Assembly (NCBI RefSeq): GCF_001680005.1
Contig: NC_033567.1
Location: forward strand, 1,488,001-1,552,000
Direction: 5' to 3'
Length of the DNA stretch: 64,000 nt
Origin: Plasmodium coatneyi
Taxonomy: Eukaryota > Apicomplexa > Aconoidasida > Haemosporida > Plasmodiidae
Under the pieces are notes generated by a model. It saw nothing but the letters and a program-made list of their open reading frames with translations, was not told the origin of the DNA and made no database searches. Position 1 is the stretch's first letter. Each line of letters starts with the position of its first letter. The position numbers were made by a program, and so were the translations under genes. Below are positions 34,201 through 46,278 of the stretch, one piece after another.

Positions 34201-36116
34201 ATGTCTACCCCCAGCGTACAGTCAAAGAAGAACGCAAATGTTCCAGTTCATTTTTAATGGAAAGAGTTAAATGCATACCTTTCCATTTTAGCGGAAAGAA
34301 ATTATCCAAAAAAAAAGATTATGTATATATATATACGCTACATATATAGCATGTTTGTGTATTTTTATGTGAAAAATTTATGTTCCCTTCGAAGAAGCGA
34401 ATCTTCCGAAAGGTCTTTTTCTTTTTGGCAAATGCGTATAAACAATTCAGCTATATGTACTTATTTGCTAGTATTAACGCAATGTAAGTAAGGTTTTCCC
34501 CCCGTCTTCATTCTACTCCATAATGGAGTTTTTCAAAGGTACAGCCACTTTCGTACATTTTTTTTTTTTCTCGATCTTATGGTAAATGTCTTAAAGAAAT
34601 TATTAAAAGAAAGGCAACACGGGAACGTGCCAATTTGGGTGGAAGTAAAGTAATGCTTAAACGAGCGACGAGAGCGTAAAGGGAAAAACATAGACATTAT
34701 GACGCGCCCGTGTACCCTATAGGGTAGTGTCCGATGGAAATATTTATAATTTCATGCCAGAGTCATTTGTACGTGTATGTATTATATGCATACAAGTAAC
34801 CACACCGTGAACACAGAATTATTCTTGTTACATATGATTCTGTAGCGTGACACGCACACGCATTTGGTTGTAATATGCCTAAGTATACTTCGGTTCACAA
34901 GTAAATGTGGGGAAGGAGCTCTTTTACCCTTCCCAAAAAAAGAACTATTCGCGTATCATATATGATTACCAACTGGCAGAATACGTATAAAAATGTAAAG
35001 CGCTAGTAGTGTGTCAAATCGGCTGCATGGAGAAATCTCTTTTATATTTCACACAGGTGAAATTGTTTAGTCTTTTTTTCAAATTAACCAAAGCGGAGGT
35101 ATATTTTCCGTTTATTACACAATTAAGGGTGTATATATACATGTACAGTTACGAGAGAGAATGATGCGGGTTTTAACTCAGCCATTCGCCCAAAATGAAA
35201 AATAACTCATTTCGCGTTGGCAGCCGTCGAAGGGCTTAATTTTGTCTACCCCGCGTTCATTACGGGATTTTCCCCCCCTTTGATCATATTAGTACGTTTA
35301 AAAGGTTCAGGTATGTTGGGTACTATTGAAGGAGGTGAAATGCGATCATGTGACCGGGTGGCTGACCAACTGACTCGATTAAATTCTCCAAAAAAAATAA
35401 TCACCCATTGTATAGTTACACCTGGGATGAGCTAAAATCTGTTATGCATCACAAAAAAATGCATGAAAAAAAAGGGGAGCGCTTTTCCCCCTACCCACTA
35501 TGCTCCTAAAGTAGAAAGCTATGTTTTCACAAGAAACCCTGTTGGCATATTTCACCAGCATGCTTGCTGCCGTCCAACTAGAAACGTAGTATGTACTTAT
35601 AAAATAGGTGTAAAAAGAAAAATGTTTGCAGTTTTATACATATACAAACCAACGAATACTCTGTTATTATGCTGATACATATGGGTGATCCTGCAGCTGC
35701 AGCCCATCCAAAGTTCACATGACGGGAAAGGAACACTAAAATGATTTTAGCACTTCCCGTTCTCACAGGGCTGAAACGTGCACACACACACACACATATA
35801 CATATATGCACAGTGGTTTTATAAGGAAGCAGAAAAAAAAAACTTTTTTAATTAAAAAATGGCGCTTTAAGTAACAAACTTTTTTTTTCTTTCATTTTTT
35901 TAAAAAAAATTCATCTACATGTAAATTCTACAAAAAATTAAATAAATAAATTTATAAATAAATGAAGTGCTCACTATTTTTTAAAAAAAAAAACAATTAT
36001 AAAAGGATGGGGAAAAAACTGGCAATTTTTTTCAAAAAAAATTCCAAGTCTCCCCATTATGTTGAAGTTTTGTACTTCTTCACTAGGCATGTGTATATCC
36101 ACCGGTGTGGCACAAC
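31285..36116. other. 4.8 kb gene-poor gap
   Basis: Holds the upstream region of CAF1 and the 3' flank of EMC1. Segments 31300-31600 are T/C-rich, 32100-32600 and 33000 are TA/CA-rich, and 34600-35700 is somewhat richer in GC, with a perfect 14-bp palindrome at 34713-34726 and a CA repeat at about 35778-35793. ORFs there (up to ~110 codons) are T-rich or start at non-ATG codons and do not look like exons. No tRNA B-box or known snRNA sequence was found. The unusual length leaves room for a noncoding RNA or long UTRs. Confidence 0.5.
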
Positions 36117-39100
36117 TCAGGCCCACTTGGAATACACAGTCTTGTTTATCCTCCTTATGTAAGATATGTACGTACCAATAAACACCAAAATGATTAAAAA
36201 GAGAAGAAGAAGTAAATTAAAATTTTCAATAGTATCAAATGATCCATTCGGCTGATAACAAGTAAAATAGAGGTAGTTTCCCCAGGAAAATACGAGCGTA
36301 GTAGATTCTAGCAAACTTTCATTAGATATGAATCCCCTAGAATTGTATAAAATATCCGTCTGCGTAATGAACGTGTTCAAATTTTTATACACATTTTGAT
36401 CTTTCTCGGGCCCTAAATTTAAGGAGGTTATTTTGTTCGAATCAAGAAGTAGTAAAATATGTTTATTCGTTATTCCTCTTTTCGTATCGGTAAAATTAAA
36501 AGATTTGACGTTATGATCAATGATATAATTTTTTTCATTTACGACGATTTTCTTCTTCTGGTCAAATAAATCCACAATTTTCTCCTTTTTCGAAGTTATC
36601 AAGTTGAAAAAACCGGGGTCCTTCTTATCCAGCAATATTTCAATAACCTGAATTATATATTTTTTCAAGTTTGTATTGAAATAATTTAGAATGACAAAAT
36701 TTTCACTTATCATTAAATGGAAGGGTGGTTTTGTGTGCTTGTCCAACATTTTCGAAATGATAAGATCCCCTGTAATTCCATCAATGATGTACAGCGTATA
36801 TGTAATGCCCTCCTTGTGGTCCGTGCTTGTTATATACGATATGATATTATCATTCACGTACTTATAGCATATAGACGCGTCTTTATTTATTTTGATTGGG
36901 TAAAAGGTGTCCTTCTTCGTTATCGACTTGGAGAAAACCTCCAGTTTTTCCTTGTGCAGATTTATGGAGTAGGTTCTTATTAACCCCATTTCGTTTCCGG
37001 GTCCCTCTTTTCGTGGAGTGCTGATCAGTTTGAACCCTTCAATAAAGTTGCTCGACCCGTTTATGCGGTAAAAAAATAGATCATCCTCCGAACTGCCATT
37101 TACTCCTCCCCCTGGGATGGGTACCACCTTCACATTCAGCGAATCGTCCACAGCAAAAATTGACGAGCTTTTTCGGTCGATAAAAATGTTCTTAATATCA
37201 AATGAAGTGAGTTTCTCTTCAAAAATGATAGATCCACTTAATATATCAAATATGACTATATGGGCAAAATTGTCCCCTTTAAAGATGGTAATTACCGTGT
37301 CTTTGGTGAAGCTTTTAAACATGTGCACTCCGTTGCTATAATTTAGGACTTCCTTGCTGCCTGGATGGTTTTTGTTCGGTTGCTTTTTACCAGTGGGGTT
37401 ACCCCCTAATGTGTCAACCCCCTTTTGATCATTTAGGAAGATTATTTTCTTCCCGTTGTCTAACTCAGACCAGTTGTCCTTATTCAAACTGAAGACCTTT
37501 TCGCAGTTCCATTTTGGAGAAAATATTTTCTTTTCCCCTTTAAATTTATTGCCATCAATTTTGTACAGTATAAGACCCGTGTACAGATGTATGGCGAAGA
37601 TGAAATTATTCAGTGTGGCAACGAGGATTACCGAGCTTCCCGCATATTTGCCGCTCTGATTTTGCTCATACTTTTTAAACGAATTTTCAATCATGTCATT
37701 CATTAGGTTGGGCGTATGATTCCCGCTGTGCATGCCATATGTATCACCCCCGTTATCCTTACCGTAGGATGGTTTCCTTTCCCTTTCGTAGTTAGCCAAC
37801 GAATCAGCCTTCTTCTTTTTCTCCATGCAAATATTCAGTAAGTTCATTTTATCCTCATGCGATAGGTAAAAAAAGTTAAATGGCAGTAACGACTTTTCTG
37901 CTTTTTTTTTCATAACTTCTTCTAGGAAAGGTTTGTTAAAAGAACTTATTTTATCCTTTATGTAGCTCTCCAACTCTTTCATTAAATGAAATTGTGTGGT
38001 GTCATAGGAATGTTTTCCACTTTTTTTTTTCAAATGTTGGAAATTGTAAAAATACAGTTGCTCTACGTAAGCTAGGGATTCTTCCCTAGAATAATGCACG
38101 TGATCATCCTTATACACAGTGAGTGTTGAATCATTGTATACACTAAAGAAGTAGTTGGCATTTTCCTCCCTATTATGTAAACCAATTATCATTTCTGCAT
38201 TGTAGTATACGTTACTACTTTTGTTCAGAACATTTAGGGGAACAATTCCGTCCTTCCCTGCTTTTTTAATAATAATTTTACTTCCCTTATCTTCTGCAAA
38301 TATAATGTCCTTTTCTTTATACTGATTTATGTAGTATCCTATGACTTCATTTTTGTCCTTCCCCTTTACCAAGTGCATCTTCCCATCATTGTAGGTGTAC
38401 GCAAGTTGCTTCTCCCCCAATTTTACGACGAAGCAATTTTCTGTGTTCCACTGAGACATGAAGTCATCCCTAAAAGGGGTATGCTTTTTAGTGGTTTCGC
38501 TTGTCTTTTCCTTATCCGCCTTGTCATCCTGTCCACCTATTGACAAAGACCCATAGTGGTACTTCATTCCCCCGTCTGATAGTTCTACCCAGTGGAGGAG
38601 CTCCTTATTATACACTACAATAACATTTATGCTATTCACTACATTGACGTAATTAACCATTTTGTCGTTCAGCTTAAGTTGGCTAATTTTTACGTCATTT
38701 TCTAGACTCTTATTTGTAACATTTACGGTTACTAGATGCCCCCCCAATTCAGCATCCACATAGAACAAGGACACGCCCACATTGTTAACTGCCACAATCT
38801 TAGCGTAAATGCAATTTAAATTTAGCTCCTGAAAATTTAGCGAGTTTATTTTGTTACTGCTTATATCGCCTACATCTATTCTGTCATGAAGGAGGATAAA
38901 TATTTTCTCTTCGTTAATTAAAAAGTCTTCAATTATTTCGTTCCTATATTCAAAGGAGCTCAGCAGATTGGAGTCCATCGTGCTGTACACGTTAATATAC
39001 GAGTAGCGTTCTCCATCATTTGTGTAATTTGCTGCAACTTCATTTTCTTCCAAAGGATCTCTATAAATCAACACAGCCGCGTGGCTGTCATCTCCGTGCA

Positions 39101-39586
39101 GTTTTTTTACTTTCTCATTTTCTCGATGGTTTTGCACATAATCAAGGGTGCCTACATGGGGGGGGGAGTTACAACAAAAGGGGAATAAACTCACCGTTCA
39201 AGTAACACTTTTCATTCCTACACAGCATGGGGAAATACCCGTGGGGCATTTGCATTGGAGCGATCGTGAGGAGTGACCCTGCACATATTGCCTCCACACG
39301 CCGTGCAACCAACGAGCGGCAGCAGAGCGGTGAAATGTCCGAATAGCATGCACACCCCAGAGGGATTCTTCGCCTCCATGGTGAAGCTCTAACCTGTCTT
39401 GTAATTTAGAAACCCCACATTGCCGTTGACACTTGAAAGGAGAACAGAGCTGTTTAACAAATTCGATGTCGGCACGATAAAATTGACGTGGCCAATTAGC
39501 GATGCAATGTTAGAATAAGGTATATGCTTTGCAAATGTTAATTTCGTTAAAAGTGCTACAAAGCAGAGAAAAAAATGGAACAACAT
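36117..39586 (-). CDS. EMC1: ER membrane protein complex subunit 1 (EMC1) homologue, two exons, ~1075 aa
   Basis: Large lumenal subunit of the ER membrane protein complex, which inserts membrane segments of client proteins. Exons 39586-39394 and 39151-36117 join in phase 1 (ACAG|GTTAGA donor, TGTAG acceptor) to give about 1075 residues. Residues 1-19 are a signal peptide (FFLCFVALLTKLTFA). The short first exon then gives a beta-propeller-like start (HVNFIVPTSN, LLSSVNGNVGFLNYKTG) in the style of EMC1's PQQ-like repeats. Near the C terminus LYIIDGITGDLIISKMLDKH and FVILNYFNT match the DUF1620 part of EMC1, and the protein ends with one membrane helix (LLLLLFLIILVFIGTYI) and a short cytosolic tail. 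Gly/Ser/Lys-rich inserts enlarge the middle. Divergent from the mitochondrial carrier at 40774. The identification rests on overall layout and the C-terminal block. Confidence 0.85.
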
Positions 39587-39761
39587 TTTTGGAGCTGTTA
39601 TTTTTCAGTAAAATATAGCGTTGTGTACTTATATCTCCATGTTACAAATGAGCCTGTTTTGTTTTACAACTTTAGGGCATGTAATCTAATGTCATATATT
39701 TTTAAAACGGAAGAAGGTTAACTCTTTAACATGGGGAAAACATTATATACACAAGAGGAGT

Positions 39762-39793
<32 letters not shown>

Positions 39794-40773
39794 AATAAGA
39801 AGGGGGAAAAAACGCAAAAAGTTAACAACTCAGTTCTTCATCTTAACACAAACATGAAAACAAAATAGGGTGAACAATAAGGTACTGACTGGATCATACG
39901 TTTCAGGTTCACATATAAATAATAGAGGCAAACATTTCAACGCATATATCTGTTAAGTATACACGTTTCTTAAGCACAACTTACTAGCAACATATAAACT
40001 AACCGTAGGATAAAAAAAAAGTATACATTTTACGTATAAAAATGGTGCCTATATTTTTCGTTCCCATTTCGAAATGAGATTTGTAAATTTCTCCAACTAC
40101 ATAAAATTTTCAGCACGTGGTAAATAGAACATCTGAAGATGGGAACATTTCCCCGGTGGGGGGGATAAACTTGTACGCGTGGATGCGTAGCAAGTGCACT
40201 GGTGTTAGCTACATATGTTCGCAATGAGACTGCAACAGGAAAAGGGGAAAGAAAAAACAAAAGGCAAAATTGTTTTTCCTCCCTACTTGGCGCAGTTTGC
40301 CAATTTGCACGACGCGCACAGGGGGATTTATTTTACCCATTATATGATGACTTTTACTTTTTTGGCTTGTTCCGTTTTGCACGTTTTCACAAACAGCAGT
40401 TCGTCGGGCACTGCAAAGCGGCGAATGGGTCCTCCTCAATATGAGCCCGCCGATGTTAAGTCCTAAAAGGGATATAAAAACTATCTTGCCATTTTTTCTC
40501 TTTCACCGCGTTCACTTTTTCTAGCTTTTCGCGCACGCGTCACATTTTGCTCTGCACACAAGGTGTTTGTTCCCTTAAGGAAAGGCGATTTTTCCCGCAC
40601 CCCATTGTTTGAAGAGGACAAGTAGAGGTCTCCTCTTATAGCGGGAAAAGGCGCAGCAAAAAGGGAACACACACACAGGGCAAAAAATAACGCACAAGAG
40701 GGTAAAGCAGCCGAAGTGGCACAGCGACCAGCTAAGAACATTTCGAAGGAAAAAAATGCTGATGTAGACTACT
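39587..40773. promoter_or_regulatory. Divergent intergenic region, EMC1 / mitochondrial carrier
   Basis: A 1.2 kb gap between two genes transcribed away from each other. A pure A tract of 27 bases lies at 39762-39788. From about 40060 to 40750 the GC content rises and several frames on both strands stay open for 75-85 codons (for example an ATG frame at 40215-40466), but no single reading is better than the others, so I treat it as promoter and 5' UTR. Confidence 0.5.
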
Positions 40774-42597
40774 ATGGATGTCAAATATGAGGGGAAGCAT
40801 CTCTGGAAACGCGTCACAAACTACTTCAGCAAGGATTACCAAAGTGGTGATAAAACAGGAACACTCATAAATGACGACACGCACAACAGCAATGACGAAA
40901 ATAAAAAGGTAAAGACAAGGACGCTGAACTTTATGGCCTCATCCGCCCTAGTTTTGTGTGTGTTGCACCCCTTGGACACCATAAGAACGAGGAAGCAGAT
41001 ATACAAAGTGTACAAGAACTCCTACCCCTATTACTACAACAACAAATACAATTTGTTCTACATTTTGAAGAAAGAAAAAATAGAAAGTATTTATCGTGGC
41101 TTACTGGCTACGTTGCTCACCACGGGGGTCTCCCATGGGATATTCCGCTTCATATATGACACTCTAAATTATTACGCTTTTCGGCAGTTCAACGATGTTA
41201 ATGGGGTGAAAAATAAAAAAAATGATTTCCCGATGGGTAGAAGTAAGGACAATTACCGAGGGGGAGAAACAAACCATGTGTGCAGCACCAAGTTGAAAGA
41301 TTCCCTCGGAGGAAAGGTAATAGAAAGTTCAAGTGACGGAAGAGAAATACCATCGGAGAGCCCCAATTTTGTAAAAAGTGCCACCGAAGGAAGACAGGGG
41401 GACAACTTCATGTTATCCAATCTGTCTTATAAAAAAAAAATTAACGAGGAAGACAACGCTGCAGATAGTGGTAATAAAGACGCGCCAATTAGCGGTCACA
41501 AAAATATGAAGTATTACATCATCACAAGCAGCGTGAGCTCCATCATTAGTGTTTGTATTCAACACCCAATATGGCTGATTAAAACGAAAATAGAGGGCAC
41601 CATAAATTTGAACTACAAATTTTTAAACTACAAAAGTAGAATAACGAGCAAACATTACAATATCTTTATGGCAAAGCATAACATGTATACGAGTAAAATT
41701 GTCCCCAAAGTGGCCAAGGTGCTCCTCCTTTTTGGCTACCATTTGGGAAGAAAAAATGGGACAGGCAAAAAAATTAAATCCTTGCTGAATGAAGATATGC
41801 TCAAGTTTTATAAGAACAATTTTGTGTTCAATAAAAATGTGAAAAGAAGAAAAAAATTCAACCACCTCACATATGTAAATGATAAGAAAGCATTTTTACA
41901 CAAAAGTGTAAAAAGAAAAATTGCACACAACTATTTGTTGTACAAATATTACACCTTGTCAATTTTGGAGAGAAAACAAATGACGAAAATGTTCATTTCA
42001 AATCATCGCAAAAAATTTTCGCGCAGATATTTAACATATTTGAAAGGCTTCTTCACTGGTAATCAAATCCTGCGGATTTTCAAAAGGGAAGAAAGTAAAA
42101 ATGCCATAAGTACAATTTATAATTATAAGAACTACTTCCAATTTGTGTATAATGTATATAAGAAGGAAAAGTTGTTTTCTTTTTATAAAGGCTTTTTAAC
42201 GTCTATTTTGCTGACCCCTCATGTAGCCATTCAGTTTTATGTATATGAATATTTAACGTATCATTTTAGTTGTGAATATTTCAGAAATGAGTTTATCGGA
42301 AAAGACGGCTACATTTCTTCAAACACGCTAGCCAAAGCGTTACCATTTTTGTATGGCGTTTTATCAAAATTCATTGCTGTGATTTTTACCTATCCGCTAT
42401 ATACTATAAAAGTGAGGCAACAAGTGCAGATGAAAAACTATGGCTTCCTAAATGTAGTAGTTAATATTTTCAGGCTAGAGGGAATCAGATCTTTCTATAC
42501 TGGCCTTAACATGCATTTGCTTAGGAACTGTTTGCAAAATGGAATGCTCTTTTTTATATTTGAATATTTGAATACTGGCTCGGTGGGGGTGAAGTGA
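40774..42597 (+). CDS. Mitochondrial carrier (SLC25) family protein with two large loop inserts, 607 aa
   Basis: A six-helix carrier of the inner mitochondrial membrane, about twice the usual ~300 residues. Three repeats are seen: signature 1 HPLDTIRTRKQ (residues 65-75), signature 2 HPIWLIKTK (264-272) and signature 3 YPLYTIKVRQQ (540-550). Trp267 and Tyr543 replace the usual acidic residue of PxDxxK/R; Trp in repeat 2 and an aromatic in repeat 3 are seen in the folate/FAD and pyrimidine carrier branches, so the substrate may be a nucleotide-type cofactor, but this is only a hint. Lys-rich inserts separate the halves: ~140-245 between repeats 1 and 2, and ~275-445 within repeat 2 on the matrix side. 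Single exon, start ATG at 40774. Substrate not determined. Confidence 0.9.
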   Translation: MDVKYEGKHLWKRVTNYFSKDYQSGDKTGTLINDDTHNSNDENKKVKTRTLNFMASSALVLCVLHPLDTIRTRKQIYKVYKNSYPYYYNNKYNLFYILKKEKIESIYRGLLATLLTTGVSHGIFRFIYDTLNYYAFRQFNDVNGVKNKKNDFPMGRSKDNYRGGETNHVCSTKLKDSLGGKVIESSSDGREIPSESPNFVKSATEGRQGDNFMLSNLSYKKKINEEDNAADSGNKDAPISGHKNMKYYIITSSVSSIISVCIQHPIWLIKTKIEGTINLNYKFLNYKSRITSKHYNIFMAKHNMYTSKIVPKVAKVLLLFGYHLGRKNGTGKKIKSLLNEDMLKFYKNNFVFNKNVKRRKKFNHLTYVNDKKAFLHKSVKRKIAHNYLLYKYYTLSILERKQMTKMFISNHRKKFSRRYLTYLKGFFTGNQILRIFKREESKNAISTIYNYKNYFQFVYNVYKKEKLFSFYKGFLTSILLTPHVAIQFYVYEYLTYHFSCEYFRNEFIGKDGYISSNTLAKALPFLYGVLSKFIAVIFTYPLYTIKVRQQVQMKNYGFLNVVVNIFRLEGIRSFYTGLNMHLLRNCLQNGMLFFIFEYLNTGSVGVK

Positions 42598-43656
42598 GTC
42601 CCATGGGACACTTTTTTGGAATTACCTCCCCAGTGTTGCATTTTTCCTTTCATTTTTTTTTTTATGTACCATTTGGAAAAGCTTCTTTTTTTTGTGCGCC
42701 TTTTATGCGAATTTTTTTCGCTACGCCTGGTGCAATTCATCCCACGGCTTTGTTTCTTTTTTTTGTCCTACGGAGGGGAGGGATCACCCCTGCACACATA
42801 CGTGCATATGCACATACGTACATAAATATATGCATGTGTATGTCGATGCGTTATTCCCTTTTACACGTGACATGTCCGAACTTCGGGGGAACTTACAAAA
42901 TGGAGTGACCTTGTGTCCATTCCTCCCTACACCCCACTTTCGGTGTTTGCACATAAATCCTGCAACCTTTTGCGCATTTACAAAATAACAACGGCACTCT
43001 CCCATTTTTGTACACCACATGGGAAGAGAGGTGTGCCCACCTTGTCATGTCCCCTTCCCCCTCTACGCAGTTCGCTAACATTCATATTTTCATTTTAACC
43101 CCATTTGATAATAAAAAAATTTACAAAAAATATCCCAAAATTTTATTATGCACCAAAAAAAAAAAAGGGGAAGGCATTAAATTCTGGGCGTAAAAATGAA
43201 GCAGCAATGTATCATCTGAACGCAGAGGCAAATAATTAACAACACTGTTTTGGGTAATCACATGGCACGTGTGCGCCGGGGGAAAAAAATAACTAAACAT
43301 GGTTGTGTGTATGTCCGTAAGGGCACACACATATGTACATATATGTATACATGCAACGCTCTGCGAGCACACAAACGTATATAGCACCTTAAACAAAAAT
43401 GTGGAAGCAACCGATGCGTGCCCTTCCGCGGAGACATTAGCCTCTTCGCACTGGTGACGAAAAACAAAAAGGCGCAACGGCAGGAATGATACACGATGGG
43501 AAGCGGGACAGGACGAGCTCCGTTTTTTTAAATGTACTCATTTATCGACTTGCCCCCATTTTGTTGACTTTGCGTCGTCGCTGCTTCGTAGACTGGGGGC
43601 GGCTCAAATACGCTCCAGCACTTCATTACCGCTGCGCCATTTGCGCGTAAGATTCA
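42598..43656. other. Convergent 3' intergenic region
   Basis: Lies between the 3' ends of the carrier (+) and cullin-1 (-). T-rich and TA/CA-rich; an A run near 43157-43168. Short ORFs in all frames overlap one another and none is supported as a gene. Confidence 0.5.
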
Positions 43657-46278
43657 CTACGGTATGTATACGTACACTTGGCTGTTTTCTTCCTTCTGGA
43701 GGTATTCCCTCTCGACTAGCAAGTCTATCTTCTTTTCGATGATCTGCAGAGGGGGGAAAAAAGAAGAGCACGCGGATGAAGGGGTCCCACCCGGTTGCTT
43801 GAAGACACACAATTGGGAGGACTATTTGGGGGTACTATTTGGGGGGACTATTTGGAGGGACCATTTCGGGTGAAGTTCCCCACAGCGTGGAGGAAAAAAA
43901 AAAGAAACGATCGGATTAATTATTACCTGGTTGGTGGGCGCAAAAGAGGAGAGCGACTTTTTCACATAGTCAAATATTTGATCGTAGAATAATTTCTTGT
44001 GCGCTTTCATAACACGGACAATGGCAGCCTCAATGGCCATGGTTCGATCTTCCTTAATCTTCTCATGTTCCTTGGAAAGCAAAGTAGTTGCCTTCTTGAT
44101 GTACACCTTATTATGTGGATAGGAAAATTTTGTATTAATAAAAAAAGTGGAAGAATTCCAATCAACCGGTTGATCATTGGAACATATTATTTTAAAATAG
44201 TGTAAACACGAGTACATATTATTTGTAAAAGTCTTCAAATCCAAATTTAACTCCGTTTTTACAATTTCATAATTGATAAATTTATGTTTATTAAAAAGGA
44301 GAATTATTTGGGCGTTAACAACATTGCAGTAAAGGTAATACACACAATTCTGGAAAGTGCATGTTAAAATAACTTCACTCAATTCGTATATCCATTCCAA
44401 TTTTTTATTTTTATTATCGACCTTGTAATATTCTTCAAATAATTCTATATACTTGTTAAAAGTATCACTCAATTTGATGGGTGTTTTTTCAAATGTTGGC
44501 CAGAAACCTTTGTTTAATATTTTCACTGAGAAAAAATTGTGCACGTTTTTCAGAGCAAGGTCATTTTTACAATGTGCATATTTCGAATTGACAAAATTGA
44601 GAAATTTATTATTCGTCGTTTGGTTATTTATCATGTCTTGAATCATCCCTACCAATTTGGACGTATATTGAGACCCACACAGGAAGTACAAACTTTCTAT
44701 AAATTTTTTTTCCACACTGAGGGATATATATATATTATTGATCAGTCTGTTCGCTAGATAAATTCTGTAGTACTCGAAAAAGCTTTCCTTATTGCTGGTG
44801 TAGTTGAAAATTTCCACGATTTCTGTCATTTGTTTTTTTAGCTCGACTGTCTCTTTTTTTTGTGCATCCTCAGAGTGGTCCTCACTAGTGGGGTATGGCA
44901 TTTGGTGTTCCTTTCCACCTACTGATTCGTTGGAAGATTCTCCTTCGTTGCCATGCTGGGGGGTTAATTTGTCAGGTTCGTCCCCCTTTTTCAATATATT
45001 ATCAGCGTACAGCACGAGAAGCTTTACCGTGCTGAAGTACTCATCCTCGTGCTCCACAAAACTTTCAAAGTAATCCTTGAGGCACTCCTTAAAATGGTGA
45101 TCTATGGACTTGTTCGAAATGGCGAAAAACGCTAACTTAAAAACATTGTCGTAGTGGTTATGCAGCTTAATCAGCTCGTCAATGTACCCACACAAGGCGT
45201 ACTCATCCTTCTGCTGTGTTATATTGCTATTTACATTCGAACTGTATAGCATATCGTTAGCCTCCTTTTCGTTACTATTAATACTTCGTGACATTTGGAT
45301 GTATTTTTCTTTCAAATTGTTTCCCTCCGTTTTTACGTAATCGCCTATCATTTTTTTAAGCCCTTCTATGGCCTCCGGAAAATAGGAAAACAAAATATAC
45401 GTTCTTCTCAAACATCTTATGTTGTTACTTTTCAGCATGTCGAAAATGTTGTTTTTATTACTGAGCAGTTGTTCCAATTTTTCATATATCAATATTCTCA
45501 CAACAATATTTGTCACCCTTTCGCAAGTCTCTTCTATCAGATTTAACGTTTTGTTTTTTTCAAATTCTTTTTGTATCGAACTTTCAATGGAAATAATGTA
45601 CTCATCGAAGGTTAAATTGAGGAGCCAATTGTCTCCTTCCTTTTTATAATAATTTTCGACATTTTCCAAAATTTTCTTCTCTATATCATGTTCATACATT
45701 TTCTCGTTACTGTCTTCATCTAACTCTTTATACAGATGAACCAAATCACAGAATAATTTTTTCTCCTCTTCTTTTTCATCCTTCCGCAGATTGTCGTAAA
45801 TTTGGTAAACGATATTTCGAATTACCTCTCTTAAATCATTAAAAAGAGTAATTTTGAAAATATTTTTTGTGTAGGCACTTAGGCACAAGGAGCTGTTATA
45901 CTCCACATAGTAACGATCCAGGTACCGCAAAAATTTATTCATCCAGGTAGTGTAAAAGGAATATTTAAACCAGGCGTCTATCAAAATTTTCACCTTCATT
46001 AATTCGTCTTTGTTTCTTAATAATGGTTTAATTTTTTCGACAGTGTATATGGATAAGCTTTCTCCATATTTTCTATACACCTCTTTGGAATAACAAAATG
46101 GGTTTTTTCTTGCACACATATTGTATACAACTGTGTACAACCTGGTGTACTCCGTGGCACTGAATAGATGCTTGTTATGTTCGATGTTTTCATTTTCTAG
46201 ATAATTTTCTATTTTCTCTATCGCCTCTTCCTTGATTATTTTCCACCCGCTCTCAAAATTTACATTTGCAATGTCCAT
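43657..46278 (-). CDS. CUL1: Cullin-1, scaffold of SCF-type ubiquitin ligase, two exons, 812 aa
   Basis: Scaffold that joins substrate adaptors (via SKP1) at its N terminus to RBX1 at its C terminus. Exon 1 (46278-43927) encodes 784 residues; a GTAATA donor and TCTGCAG acceptor join in phase 0 to a last exon at 43743-43657 of 28 codons. The start TEYTRLYTVVYNMC near residue 45 is the cullin N-terminal motif; the cullin-homology region follows in the last third; the neddylation segment IVRVMKAHKK near residue 753 has the expected acceptor Lys at about K758. The short last exon supplies the conserved winged-helix end IDLLVEREYLQKEE, with VYVYIP in place of the usual YxYLA. An acidic low-complexity insert lies at ~405-445. 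Start is the ATG at 46278. Regulation by NEDD8 is expected from the family. Confidence 0.93.

Noticed and set aside
40030..40741. Overlapping 75-86 codon frames on both strands, including an ATG frame at 40215-40466 ending in a plausible-looking tail
   Set aside because: Several frames on both strands are open at once because the segment is richer in GC; no exon chain stands out, and it lies in the shared upstream region of two divergent genes.
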